A stretch of 64,000 nt of DNA from the NCBI GenBank assembly GCA_011799875.1, contig CM022298.1:722943405-723007404 (forward strand), given 5' to 3'. Each line of letters starts with the position of its first letter. Position 1 is the first letter of the stretch. The notes beneath the pieces were generated by a model, which worked only from the letters and a program-made list of their open reading frames with translations, was not told the DNA's origin and made no database searches. A program made the translations under genes and the position numbers. This DNA comes from Thinopyrum elongatum. Lineage: Eukaryota; Streptophyta; Magnoliopsida; Poales; Poaceae. Positions 47,127-58,669 of this stretch are shown piece by piece.

Positions 47127-48813
47127 CTGATTAAATAGATACTTATGTACCTATAAATGATTTTTGGAAAAAATAAACAGCAAACTATGAGGCAGCTGCA
47201 GTTCAAATTTGACCCGCTTCCAACTGAATCAGCGGAAATTTGTCTTTTTCACCAGAGATGTATAAATACTTTTGACGACCAACCATTTTTGTCAATTGTA
47301 CATTAAATATGGCCTAATATATTATAAAAATGACCTAGTCCCATTTTGCAACAAATATATGGTAGGTCCTTCACAAAAAAAACTCATTTTGAGCACTCGA
47401 AAAATAGAAAATGAATTTTTCGTCCAAAGAAAATGAAAACTTCCTTAGGCAACATTGTTTGCCATCCTAAGATGCACTCTTGTGTACAATATGAGATCAT
47501 TTGAATAAACTATGCCATGAATGTGGCCATAAGATTGATCATTTGGCTTGAAAGCCATGCATCTTCACACATGATAGCTCGTTTCAAAGAACATTTTTTT
47601 AAAATAATTATCGTATTACAAGTTTATTATTTTTCCTAGTAACTTTGCCACATATAATGACACAATGCGAAGGTTTTCCAATTATTTGATTTTTTTTGAA
47701 TTTTTCATGCCCATTTCAAAATGCGGTCAAAACGGCAGGCATGACCGTTTCTAGCTAGTGGTTGAATCTTGGAAAACTTTTGCTGTTTATCTGATTAAAT
47801 AGATACTTTTGTATCTAAAAATGATTTTTGGGAAAAATAAATAGCAAACTATGAGGCAGCCGCAGTTCAAATTTGACCCGCTTCCAAATGAATCGGCAGA
47901 AATTTGTCTTTTTCACGAGAGGTGGATGAAAGCTTTTGACACCCAACCATTTGGTCAATTATGCATTAAATATGGCCTAGTATTTTAGAAAATTTCTTTG
48001 GTCCAATTTTGCAATAATTATTTGGTAGGTTCTTCACAAAAAAATCTCATTTTGGGCACTCAAAAAATAGAAAATGATTTTTTTGTGCAAAGAAAATGAA
48101 AACTTTCTTAGGCAACATTGTTTGCCATTACAATATGCACCCTTGTGCCCAATATGAGATCATTTGAACAAACTATGCCATGAATGTGGCCATAAGATCG
48201 ATCATTTGGCTTGAAAGCCATCGATCTCCACACATGATAGCTCATTTCTGATAACAATTTTTTAAAATAATTATCGTATTACAAGTTTATTATTTTTCCC
48301 GGTAACTTGGCCACATATAATGACACAATGCGAAGGTTTTCTAATTTTTTGATTTTTTCTGAATTTTTCATGCCCGTTTCAAAATGCGGTCAAAACGGCG
48401 GACATGACCATTCCCAGCTAGTGGTTGAATCTTGGAAAACTTTTGGTGTTTCTCTGATAAAATAGATACTTTTGTATCTAAAAATGATTTTTGGGAAAAA
48501 TAAAGAGCAAACTATGAGGCAGCTGCAGTTCAAATTTGACCCGCTTCCAACTGAATCGGCAGAAATTTGTCTTTTTCACGAGAGGTGGATAGAAAGCTTT
48601 TGACACGCAACCATTTATTCAATTGTGCATCAAATATGGCCTAGTATTTTAGAAAATTGATTTGGTACAATTTTGCAACAATTATTTGGTAGGTTCTTCA
48701 CAAAAAAACTCATTTTGGGCACTCGAAAAATGAAAAATGTATTTTTCGTCCAAAGAAAATGAAAACTTCCTTAGGCAACATTTTTTGCCATTCCAAGATG
48801 CACCCTTGTGCAC
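47127..48813. repeat. Tandem array, period about 664 bp, 2.5 units
   Basis: Units start at 47127, 47791 and 48454 with CTGATTAAATAGATACTT (the third reads CTGATAAAATAG). All share GCAAACTATGAGGCAGC and CAAATTTGACCCGCTTCC. The third unit is cut at about 48813. Non-coding, within CACTA element H. Confidence 0.9.
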
Positions 48814-49172
48814 GAGAGGGGATCGGGCACATCTAGAGGATGAAGACGACTCAGGGAGAAGATAAGGTTACAGGGACGGGCGATGCAGCGGTCCCACGGG
48901 AACACGTGTCACCCCTTCGAGGCGGCTTAGAGAAACGTAAAATCATCCGGTCAAATTAGAATGTTTTTCATTAACATCTTGTTTTAAAATATATTACGAC
49001 CAATTTAGATGGTCATAATGTTGTACGATGTATTGCATTTTGATTGGTCCACACACAACACACGCGGATCATGCATGAACGCCGTTGGATCTTCTCGGAT
49101 CCAATGGCAGCCCTCGCCTCCTCGCGTCCTCCACCAAACCCAACCTGAGCCGAAAGCTAGTCATATTCCATC

Positions 49173-49229
49173 ACCCCACCCCCCCCCCCCCCCCCCCCCC
49201 CCCCCACCCCCCCCCCCCCCCCCCACCCC

Positions 49230-49261
<32 letters not shown>
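49173..49261. repeat. Long poly-C tract with sparse A
   Basis: About 89 bp of C interrupted by single A bases. Frames across it are meaningless polyproline/polyglycine. Such a tract is hard to sequence, so the exact length is doubtful. Confidence 0.9.
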
Positions 49262-49262
<1 letters not shown>

Positions 49263-49663
49263 CCTCCTTCTTTTCTTTCTTTTCTCTCCCTCCACCCTCA
49301 GATCCTCTCCCCTCTCCCCCGATGCAGATCCCCCTCGTCCCCCTCGTCGCCGCCACCCACCCCTCAGAACCTCACCGCCACCCACCTCCGCCGCTGCCCT
49401 CACTCTCCCCTCGTCTCCCTCGTCCTCGACCAACCTTGCCGTCCGCGGGGCTCTCGCATCGCCGCCACTCCACGCCCGCGCATGACAGAAGAGAAGCCCG
49501 AGGTCCTCCTCCGATGCTCCTTTGCCTCCCTCGCCCGCGGGGCTCTCTGCTCCACCTCGACTGGCCGGCGCAGACAAAAGAGAAGCCTCGTCGGTCGCAG
49601 GTCCTCGACTCCGCCGTCGCAGCGCCGAACCCTCGTCGTCCGGATCCAGCCGCTATCGCAGCC

Positions 49664-49711
49664 ATGCCGTTCACCCCGCGACCCTACTCCGGCAAGAGCA
49701 CCCTCGCCCTC
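49664..49711 (+). pseudogene. Captured first exon, ATP synthase subunit e-like
   Basis: ATG at 49664 opens the 16 codons MPFTPRPYSGKSTLAL, followed by a GTAAGC splice donor at 49712. The GPYSG-STLAL pattern is the start of plant mitochondrial F1Fo ATP synthase subunit e (a small membrane protein of the Fo dimer interface). The pyrimidine-rich CCTC sequence upstream looks like a real 5' UTR. I found no convincing second exon with the rest of the roughly 50-residue protein, so this is a captured scrap inside CACTA element H. The match is from family memory over a very short piece. Confidence 0.4.
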
Positions 49712-52679
49712 GTAAGCGACCCACGCACCCCTCTCCTCTGATTCATGATTCATCGGCGTCGGCGTCGGCGGCATCTAGGGCTCTGTCAAGCTTGGCCAGG
49801 CAAGGCGGCCGCAGCGGATTCGCAGCCGTACCCACGACCTCGATCTGGTGGACACGGCCTCTCTCCCCTCGCCGGACGAGACCCGCGGGGTCCTGGGCTG
49901 GCGCGGTTCCCGCGACCAGCAGCCGGTCGGTGCTCCCGTCGGTGACATCTTCTCTTCTCTGGCGTGGTCACCTCAGTGCCTGGCGTTGGCTCCTCCGACG
50001 TGAGGAGAGATGCCCGGCTGCTCCTCCAACGCAATGGAGAGAGATGGCTCGCTGGAGTCAGCAGGGCCACCAACAGCCACGACTTGGGACCTCTCGCACT
50101 CGCAGATGGTCTCAACAACAAGGTCATCATCGACTGCGTCCAATTCCATCAACTCGCAGATGGTACAACATCGAGTGCAAGGTCTTTGATTCAGCTCTCT
50201 TCTTTTACGATTTCTGCAGCAACACCAGTCCATTACTTCAAAACTATGCAATTGTCTCTTGCTCACGTAAACACCACAAATTAGTGTATAGCAAATTTCG
50301 ATTGGATTTCCCTGCCTTTATGCGATCTGTACGCAGAATATCCCCTCCTGCAGTATCTCAACCGTATTACTTGTTGTACAACCCAAATGAGTATAATCTC
50401 TGATGAATGTATCAACCAATTTAGTTGCTGCATTGTGACAAATATATATAATTGATATAGGCAAATGTTCATGTGTTGTATCTCTACTACCTGTTCAGTA
50501 CTAATCTGCCGCTTATCCTAACCGCCGCGGGCTATTTGAAGTTCGGGATCAACACAGAAAATGACGCAACTGTGTACCGGGAATGGGCCCCTTGCTTATT
50601 TTTTTCTTCGGTTTGGACGCAACAGGTGCCGTCCCTCCATGGACGAGGAGGACATCGATCTGGAACTCGATGACGACGTCGTCCACCCCGCATAAGGTCT
50701 CTCCCACCCAATAAGCCTTTTTTTCTTCCAAGTTACCGATGCTCTATTTCTTCCAAGTTTCTGTTATGTATCTTGAGTTCGCAGCACAATGACAAAATTA
50801 GTATTAGAATGCTGCATATTTATTAGGATGTGGCTGAAACCGTTGGATGGCCTTCCTGGACATGTTTTCTTGCTATCAATGTTTGTCCCATGTTTTGTTT
50901 CCTTGCTGGACATGTTAGGATTCAAGTGTTGCTGTTGTTTAGTAAATGGTTTGGTAGCTATATACCTGCTGCTGATTGAATTGGTCCTTAGTTTAGTTAG
51001 TGGACTAAGTGGTTAACTTCTAAGCTTCAGCTACTAAAACCCACTCGCAAATTTGTCTTCTGGCTCCTGTATCAGCACTCCTAAATCCTAATAATAATCA
51101 GTTTGAATGCATAATTTGCTTGGTATTGCTTTATAGATGCCTCTTTGTGATACTTAACTATATGAGGATGATTATGTTGAAAATAAGTTTTGATAAACCA
51201 TTTATCCTATCCTGATGATAGCACACATAGTCTCATTGCATTAATCTAATTTTTATTTCTTATTCTGAGTAGCATCTAGCGATAGATTTGTTTCTCTTGG
51301 TTCAGGATTTAATAACTATCTTAATTGTAGGTGCCCTTGGGACTGGATAAGATGCTGCCTTAAAGAAAGCATTTTCCTTCTTTAATTTCATAAACTCTTC
51401 AATTTATACTTTAGTGTAAATGTATATTTTAAAGAGTTCTATATATGGTGAGAATGTATTGGTACTTTATTGTTGGCATAATGCAGTTGCTGCGACATGT
51501 ATATCAAATACTGGACTAATAGATTGCCAGTTTGTCCACTGCATACTTTGAGGCTTTGTTACCTACTCATTTTAGAGAACTGTATACTTACTACTACAAT
51601 TGGTACTACTGTTATTGTCATATCTACTAGTTGTGGTTCCCTCAACTTGACTAGTTTCGTAGAATATGTCTGTTCACATGTTACACTCGAACACCTTTGT
51701 ACTACTGTTGTTGGTGTATGCAAATCATATTTGTGATGCAGTTTCTGTAACTTGGCATTTTTATATGGCTTCTTTATATTGGTCATTATACATTGTGATG
51801 TTCCATACATTTGTTGTTGGTTGAACATGATGGTTCTATTTAGAAGTAGAACTGTTCATTGCCAGTTTAATGCTCCAACATTGATAACACTCCATGCTTG
51901 CTGATCCAAATTTTGATTGGTTGTTCTCGCAGACCTGATGAAGCCATGATGCTTACCTCGTTGGAGCGTATCAAGCCTGGCCATGGTACCACATTCTTAG
52001 TCATGAGGTCACTGTGCTACAACCGCAACAATGATATGTTCTCCAGTTAGATAAGTCTTCGGTCTGTCCCATTTTTTTTTCTGTTACTTGGTTTTGAGAT
52101 GCTTATTTTGGGATGAAGGGAGTATTATTGTGTCGATTCCCTATGTGATATAGAAGCTATGGTATTTTGTTTTGAGTCTGTTGTAATTGATAATGATTTG
52201 TGTAAAATTAGTGTAGAACATATGTCCTGTTATCTTAAGTCATTTGTGCATGCTCAATGAACCATCTGAGATTGAATCATTTTTTGCGTTCAACATCTAG
52301 AACCATTATGTCCGTGTTGGTATCCATGCTACAACTGTGCTTTCTTGTCTCTTGTGTTGCGTAGTCCTTGTGGTTGTTACTGTTACATGTACATATGCTT
52401 CATGATTCAGTCCCTAGCTGCTTTGTATGTTTGTTTTTATTCTGTTTCTAACTCCTTTTGTTTATTGTTAGATGCCTTTGTTCAGCCTCTATAAACAAGA
52501 GCTCCAACCTGAATGTGAAGAAAGCAGAAGTATACTTGTAGAGCTAGTTATATGTTGTGATAGTATCTGGGTGAAATGTACTATGTAAAGATTGTGCTAC
52601 TAGCCAAAATTGGCATGTGTATTGATAATTTCCATCTGTTAACTGTTCTCAATGAAATATTGCTTCAAATTATGGAAAC
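49712..52679 (+). other. Gene-like, TE-poor interior of CACTA element H
   Basis: Sequence with plant-intron character (T-rich, long) and several GC-rich exon-like islands (49730-50160, 50630-50700, 51930-52045). One island has a short acidic frame starting MDEEDIDLELDDDVVHP (50638-50694), stopped by TAA. Another follows TTCTCGCAG (51933). None gives a known protein. Probably captured gene pieces. Confidence 0.4.
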
Positions 52680-53313
52680 TGAAACCTAGGATGTACCTGA
52701 CAAGTGGGACCTAATAGTATTTGGCATCTAAAAAGGATGTGGCCCAAATACTATTCACAGGAAAAAGGCTGAAAATTAAGGAAATAGAACGTAAAAGGCC
52801 TAGGCCCAAAAGAAAAATACAAGAGACCCAAATAAGAAATGGTCCGCAAAAGGCCATGGCCTAGGAAATATAAAGGCCGAAATGAAAACGGCCAAAAAAT
52901 AAAAAGCTATAATGTTGGGCCTGGCCCATGTAGCTGATCAAAATTAATAGGGAAAAAATATATAAAAGGCTGAATTGTTGGTCTCGGCCCATGTAAAGCG
53001 TCGAATTGGACCGGGCTGAATCTTATCAACGACCTTTTCAATTGGTCGCAATTTTGCCACGTCAGCTTGACACGTCGGATTCGACGTGGCCTGGGCAGAC
53101 AGCCAGTGACCAAAACAAAAGGTCATTGGTTCAACGACCTTTTGTTTTGGTCGTAAACGTCTACGACCTTATCCCGAAGAAGGTCATTAATTTCAGTTTA
53201 CGACGGCCAGCTTTTGACCATCTATTTTTGGTCACAAAAAGGTCGCAAATGGAAAACAATGACCATTCAGTGTCCAATAGTGATGGTCGCAAGTTGACGT
53301 ATTTCTTGTAGTG
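52680..53313. other. CACTA H right sub-terminal region
   Basis: Repeated GGCC(T/C)AGGCCCA, AACGACCTTTT and GGTCGCAA words. Probable transposase-binding repeats, by analogy with other CACTA elements. No gene. Confidence 0.55.
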
Positions 53314-53826
53314 AGTTGTGTTTCTTGGGTTACAAGCAATCAGCCGCGGCGGCGACCGAGGGAGAAGATGAGGGGTAGGTGAAACCCTAACTAGATGGCT
53401 CTAGAATGTTGTCTTGGATCCCCTCCTAAGGGGGCCCTAGCTCGCCTTATATACCTGGTCGAGCTAGGGTTACATGGGTCGGGTCGGACCAGAGGCAGGC
53501 TCGTGCCGCCCTGTTGAGCCGGACCATCTCATGTGCTGGTGGATCTCCGTTATCTTGCCCCCCAAGTAGGTGCGGCATCCAGCTGGCACCCGAGTCCGAG
53601 CGGCTGACTCGTTACACTTGGGCACGATGCGGCCAGCCCTTCGCCTGGCGGGCATACCCGAGTGTCATACCCGGGTGGGCTCGAGTGGCTGACTCTGCAC
53701 ACTCGGGGACGAGGTTGCCAGCCCTTTGCCTGCTGACATACCTTGGCGTCATGTCCACGTCACCATCATATCACGACATCAAAGAAAAAAAATACCGGGA
53801 ACGAAACAAATAAACAAACAACATAC

Positions 53827-53976
53827 AGCAAGCATATCTCTGTTTGCTCATCATCACCAACAGCTGCAATAGCTGAGGTACTTTCACCAACGGCATTGCC
53901 TGCATATTCCTCAGACCCTTCATATGAAGGATCACCTCTTGAAGAAACAGACCTTGACTCACTCGACATCATATCC
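53827..53976 (-). pseudogene. Orphan exon of a truncated unknown gene
   Basis: A 150-bp minus-strand exon with acceptor TTATGCTAG at 53977 and donor GTATGT at 53826. It reads DMMSSESRSVSSRGDPSYEG then SEEYAGNAVGESTSAIAAVG, a Ser/Glu-rich, probably disordered segment. I do not recognise the family. Upstream on the same strand, 54600-54760 looks like a 5' UTR/first exon, so this may be the front end of a gene whose remainder was removed where the solo LTR ends (53778). If so it is non-functional. Confidence 0.4.
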
Positions 53977-53983
53977 CTAGCAT

Positions 53984-55327
53984 AAGCACATCAGTGCACA
54001 CATCACGTTGGAATTGATCATCGAATATTAAACTAGATTGCATAAAGCAGAACATGACAATTGACTACAAGAAGTACAAGTTAGATAGAAAATTCAGAGG
54101 AACTAATACTTTTTAATTTTGAAAGAACTACAACTAAACAAACGGAATCACTAGTTAAGTGAAACATGGTTTCCTTTTAAATTACAGCAACATCTACAAG
54201 TTGAAAACTGCATAGAAGTGTCATCCAAGAGTTCTTGCATCTAGATCGAAAGACCTGATTTATTGTACAAAAAGTTCATGTTGGATTGAGTTGAAAGCAA
54301 GAAGACCCCCCCCCCCCCCGCCCCCCCCCCCCCCCCCCCCACACACACACACATATTACCCCAGAAAACCCCCTGCCCGGAAACAAAGAAGGGAAAAAAG
54401 TAAGATCCTATAAGGGAAAAAGGGGAAAACAATATAAACAAACAAGATGAACCCTAGATTAGAGAGGAAATGCCAAATTACGCATAATACAACCTCAACT
54501 ACTTTGAACCGTAAAGGGAAAAAGACACACCCAAATATGCAAGATCGAATCTTCCTGGAGATTTCATCTCAAATCGCCTCGCACAGTAAGCCCTAAAAGC
54601 GAGAGGAAAAAAGGACGCGGGGAGAACTAACCACCGGGAGGAACATGACGGCAACAACCGGAATCGCAGCAGAGAAACGCAGGAGGCAGCAGCAACGAGA
54701 AGTGAGAGGAGACGCAAGCGACGGCGGCACGGGAGAAGAACACAAGGAGGAGCTCTGCCAAGTTCAATCAGAGAACAAAACGATTAGGGGCTAAAGTGAA
54801 AAAAAAGCCAAAACCGGAAACCAGAAAGGAAAAAAATCAACGCGACCACCTCTCCTTGCACCACCTGTCGAACGAGGAACGCACCCGAGACCGACCTCGC
54901 GATGCGAGGTTGCACCACATGTCGCCCTGGGAAGCGACGCGGGGTAACCCCAGCGGTAGTAGCACTTAAGTAGTGATTTCGATTAACCAGGCACACATCG
55001 GATTATAAGATATAATTTACAAATTTGAATTTATTTGTTACAATTCAACAGTTATCATACATTTACATGGTAACCCATTTTTCACCTTGGAAATAAATAC
55101 ACTCTAATTGATGGCAGATACCCAACGTGCAGGGCAAGTGCTACGTAGTACTAGTATTAACACTAGCAAAAACTTATCATCTAGAAATAAATTCTTCTTC
55201 CGACCAATAATGAGGGGGCCTCCAAACGTACACCTGAGACACAATTGGCCAGGCGGCAAATCCAGTCGGCCCTACAAATTCACAATGGTCATCCACCAAA
55301 CGGAAAACCAGCTCCTGAATCCCCTCT
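53984..55327. other. Intergenic region downstream of the GH32 gene
   Basis: It holds the C-run/(AC)n tract, a GC-richer block at 54590-54960 that may be the promoter and first exon of the truncated minus-strand gene, and AT-rich 3' flank of the GH32 gene with a minus-strand AATAAA at about 55030. No further gene is seen. Confidence 0.45.
54306..54352. repeat. Poly-C run followed by (AC)n
   Basis: About 35 C with one G, then six to seven AC units. Simple-sequence DNA. Confidence 0.9.
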
Positions 55328-58049
55328 CTAATAGGCTTCACCTCCGCTCTTCGAGCCCACCGCTATCAGCTCGTCGGGGAGAACGTTCACGGTCGCCGTC
55401 GCCAGATCCCACGCCTCGATCCTGGCTTGCACGGCGCCGGTCCCGTTATTGAACATGTACAGGTGGCTGTTGCTGTTCTCCGTGTGCTCGGGGTACACCC
55501 GCGCCGTGATGCACGTCCGGCCCCCGCCTCCGAAGCTCTCCACCACCGAATGGTCAACCTGTTTGTCAGGAGAAGAGAACAGAACGAAATCACAAGTCAG
55601 TTGTAACTCGGTTTCACTTCATGCATCTAACAAAGCATAGGATGGGAGCTGGCGACGAAGAATTTTACCAGTGTTCTGAGAGATATGCTCCTCCCGTGCT
55701 CCTCGATGTCCATGTCCACAAAAGCCCCGTACGTCGGCTTGTACACCCCGGCTCTCGTAGTCGACCTACTCATGTTGCAGCGCGAGGTACACAAGTTAGA
55801 ACAAAAATATGAGTTTGCAACAGTGAGGTCAGTGCCTTGTACTTGTCGTCAATGCCTTGTACAACAGTGGAGTGGAAACATCCATCTGAATTAAGGGAGT
55901 ATAAGTACCTTGTGAGGTCGGTGCACATGAGGACTTTGTACTTGTCGTGGTGTCTGAACACCCTGAAGAAGACGGCGGTGCGCTCCTGCAGGTCGCCGGA
56001 GGCCATGACGAGCAGCCCGAACGGGCCGATCCCGCCCGGCACAGACGCGCCCTTCTCCCCGCACAGCTTCGGCGGGTCCAATAGCCAGTTGGGCTGCAAG
56101 TTCTCGGCCTTCTCAAGGGCCGGCATCTCGAAAACGACCTCCACGTCGGCCTGCGCGCCCGCGACGCCAATGATCTCGTTCACGCCACCGGCGTTCACCT
56201 CTGCTCCCAGCAAGCCCACTCGGTTGCTCCTCAGCGTCTCGATCTCCTCGATCGGCCACTGCCGCAGCTGTTTCCCGTCGTCGTCGAGCCACACCTTCCT
56301 CGGAACCGTCTGCGCACATCACATCACACGAACCAATTAATTTAATGAGTATGATCAGCTGATTGGAAATTGACCGCTGGATGCACTGCGTGCGGCGGCG
56401 CACCTGAACGCCGGACCAGCCCTTGGCGACGTCGTCGGCCAGGCTGTCGGACTCATTGGCCCACGCCCACAGCACGCGCCGGTTCTTGCGCACATCAAAG
56501 AAGGACTTGGACGCGTACACGTGGCCGTAGTCGAAGCGGCGCCAGCTCCTGCAGTCGTCGCCGTCGTCCACCGGTACGAAGGTGTCCGTCGTGTCGTTGT
56601 ATCGCCCGACCACGTAGTAGTCCTGCGTTGTGTCCATCACGCTCAGCTTCAGCACGTGCCTCGCCCCGGCGCTGCTCGCCGGGAGGCCCTCCTCCGCGCC
56701 GGGCTCCGCCACCGGGAACACGTCCGGGCACTCCACCATTCCGGCCGCGTGCGACGAGTAAAGCGGCGCGGCGTTTCGCTCCCAGCGCCGGAAGTCCTCG
56801 CTCCGGTAGATCAACGTGGCCCCCCCGGCGCCGTTGACACTGGCCGCGACGGCGATGCGCCACAAGCCGTCGCGGCCGAGCCACGCCGTGCTAGGGTCGC
56901 GGAAGGCGTCGTGCTTGACGTCGGCGGGGAGCGGGATGATGGGGTTGTAGTCGGGCTTCACCCACTCGCGGAGGAGCGGCTCGGAGGCGTTCTTGGGGAA
57001 GGCGATATTCTGGACTTGGTCACCGTGGACGTCGATGCCGGTGTAGAGCATGACCGGGCTGCCGTCGGGGAGGATGGTGGCGGAACCCGACCAGCAGCCT
57101 TTGGCGTCGAACGACGAGGTGGGCTGGAGCGCAGTATCGAGGGCGGCCCAGTTCACGAGGTCGGTGGAGACGGAGTGGCCCCACGACAGATTGCCGTTGC
57201 CCCATGTCGCGCCGTCGGGGTTGTACTGGTAGAAGAAGTGGTACAAGCCGTTGTGGTACATAGGCCCTGCAAGCACAACGGAAATAATCGTCAGTTCCAC
57301 GGTCAAATAAATTTTTGCTACCAGTAACGTATCACACATCCAGAACTGCAGCTACTAATTATGTGCTTGCTAATCAGATCTGTTGCTGGTTTCTTTCTTC
57401 ATCCTTTTCCTGCCATCTACTATGGTCGGTCTATGGATAAGTTCAGTGTTCACTGATGGCGATGTTCCGCTGATCAGGATAATTCCAGGTCTTTCGGATT
57501 TCCTCTTCCTATCATCTACTGTATGTATGGTCGGTCCATGGATAACTTCAATCTTCTGTGATGGCGATGTTCCACGTAGAAACAAGTTCAGACGAGAAAG
57601 TAGAAAATCAAGGATGAAAGTCGCTCAAAAATCTAAACACGTCTCCAGGCATACAAATCTGGTGCAAAACGTGTCTTGCCCAACGTTTCCCACTACCCAA
57701 GCAATCAGATTCAGATGAAATGAAAGAAAATAGCTAGTAGCACGTACCATTCGGATCTGCGCAGCACCATCCATGAACGAATCCATCGATCGGACACACA
57801 CACAAAGGATCAGGTTAGCTAAATTCATTCCTCAAAAGCTAATTGGGCCAAACAAATTGAGAAGCGTGAGATAATTCCTATACCGTTCTGCCAGTTTTTT
57901 GCGGGCTGGAAGTGGTAGGCGGTCCTCCTCCTGACATGGCGGACCGCGGTGCTCTCCGGTTCGGAGAGCCAGCGGAGAGAGGAGGACGAGGAGACGAGGA
58001 GGCAGATGTGGAAGGCGACTGCGCACGCGGCGAGAGGGAGTCGGGCCAT
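55328..58049 (-). CDS. 1-FEH: GH32 beta-fructosidase, probable fructan 1-exohydrolase
   Basis: Six exons join to an uninterrupted 588-aa frame: 58049-57884, 57756-57748, 57266-56404, 56309-55909, 55765-55669, 55558-55328. All introns have GT-AG ends. A hydrophobic N-terminus (LPLAACAVAFHICLLVSS) suggests secretion to vacuole or apoplast. The GH32 catalytic set is complete: nucleophile D56 in NDPNG, D182 in FRDP, acid/base E237 in ECP, plus WSGSAT (117-122); a C-terminal beta-sandwich follows (VDHSVVESFG). The enzyme should release fructose from the end of fructan or sucrose. In cell-wall invertases an Asp and a Lys (D239 and K242 in AtcwINV1) hold the glucose of sucrose; here they are M269 and T272 (LSVMDTTQDYY). 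That loss is the known mark of fructan exohydrolases, and the wording resembles wheat 1-FEH. Five N-glycosylation sequons are present. The start is the Met just before the hydrophobic stretch. Cell-wall invertase is the alternative. Confidence 0.93.
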
Positions 58050-58114
58050 GGCCAAATGGACGACTGGTTCGTCTGGTGGACTGGTGGTTGCCGCTCTGCC
58101 CTCGGAGCCTCCGA

Positions 58115-58121
58115 ACTTATA
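58115..58121 (-). promoter_or_regulatory. TATA box of the GH32 gene
   Basis: The minus strand reads CTATAAGTTC about 66-72 bp upstream of the ATG, a normal distance for a short plant 5' UTR. A Harbinger element begins about 215 bp further upstream, so the proximal promoter is short. Confidence 0.6.
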
Positions 58122-58336
58122 GGAGTACTCCGACGTGGAGGAGTGCATGCTTACGACACTTGGCTTCCATTTACTGCCATTTCTTTCTACGAACGTTTTG
58201 GCCAACAAACAAACAATATTGGCCAGGAGACAAACAAATCACGATCAACAAACAAACCGCGATCAACAGTCGCGCATCTGACTGCTAATTTTCCTTCTCG
58301 TTCTAGTCCGGTTTGTGTCTGGGTGTCCCTTTCTTA
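58122..58336 (-). other. Proximal promoter region of the GH32 gene
   Basis: About 215 bp between the TATA box and the Harbinger insertion. It contains a short repeat of AACAAACA and (C)GATCAACA words (58203-58265). No specific factor sites are assigned. Confidence 0.4.
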
Positions 58337-58669
58337 GGGCATCTCCAACAGACGCGCTACCGCGCGGCGCGGTAAAATTTTTTTGCAGCGCCGAAATAGC
58401 GTTATTGCGCGCCGGAGAGGGTGGTTGTTTTTCCGCACGCTGCAAAATTTAGCGCGCCGCTATAGCGCTTCAACAGGCGTGGTAAAATAAAGCGCGCGCG
58501 ACCAGCCGGCGCTTGGAAAAAAATTTGAACAACACATATGAAAAAATTGAAACAACACATAATTCAAATTCTCATAGCATAGTTTCTCACGTAGTCCAAA
58601 CTACAAGCCGGTTCATAGATGCTAGATAAAAATAGATAAAACGGTACTAATAAAACGACGCTGATAAAA

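Larger units (their letters stand above)
45815..53313. mobile_element. CACTA element H, 7.5 kb, non-autonomous, gene-carrying
   Basis: Termini CACTACAAGAAATATGTCAA and (right end reversed) CACTACAAGAAATACGTCAA, continuing with ACTTG(T/C)GACC. Both sub-terminal regions are rich in GGTC/GACC words. The target duplication is not clean: GAG lies at 45812-45814, and GAG at 53313-53315 only if the last G is shared. Inside are a 664-bp tandem array, a long C run and 3.4 kb of gene-like, TE-poor DNA. No transposase frame was seen. Confidence 0.75.
45612..53778 (-). mobile_element. Solo gypsy LTR split by a CACTA element
   Basis: LTR ends TGTCG (45612) and CGACA (53778). Net length is about 670 bp once the CACTA element (45815-53313) is removed. 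On the minus strand a TATATAAG box (53446-53453) and a GAGGGCCCGGACCTAGGT block near the far end match the layout of other Triticeae gypsy LTRs. No internal region is present, and flanking 5-bp repeats do not match, so the left flank (16 bp after the end of element A) has been rearranged. Confidence 0.65.

Noticed and set aside
49009..49775. Polyproline and polyglycine frames around the long C tract
   Set aside because: Produced by the simple repeat; no codon pattern or domain.
45815..53313. Reading the CACTAC-ended insert as a Mutator-type element
   Set aside because: No 9-bp duplication was found (GTCAGAGAG versus AGTTGTGTT), and the ends match CACTA termini better. The unclear 3-bp duplication is stated in the feature.
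53607..53811. Possible extra short coding frames near the right end of the solo LTR
   Set aside because: They lie within LTR sequence defined by TGTCG/CGACA ends; no domain.
56370..57327. Long plus-strand frames opposite the GH32 gene (155 and 268 codons)
   Set aside because: Antisense shadows of a GC-rich exon; the minus strand gives a full enzyme with correct splice sites.
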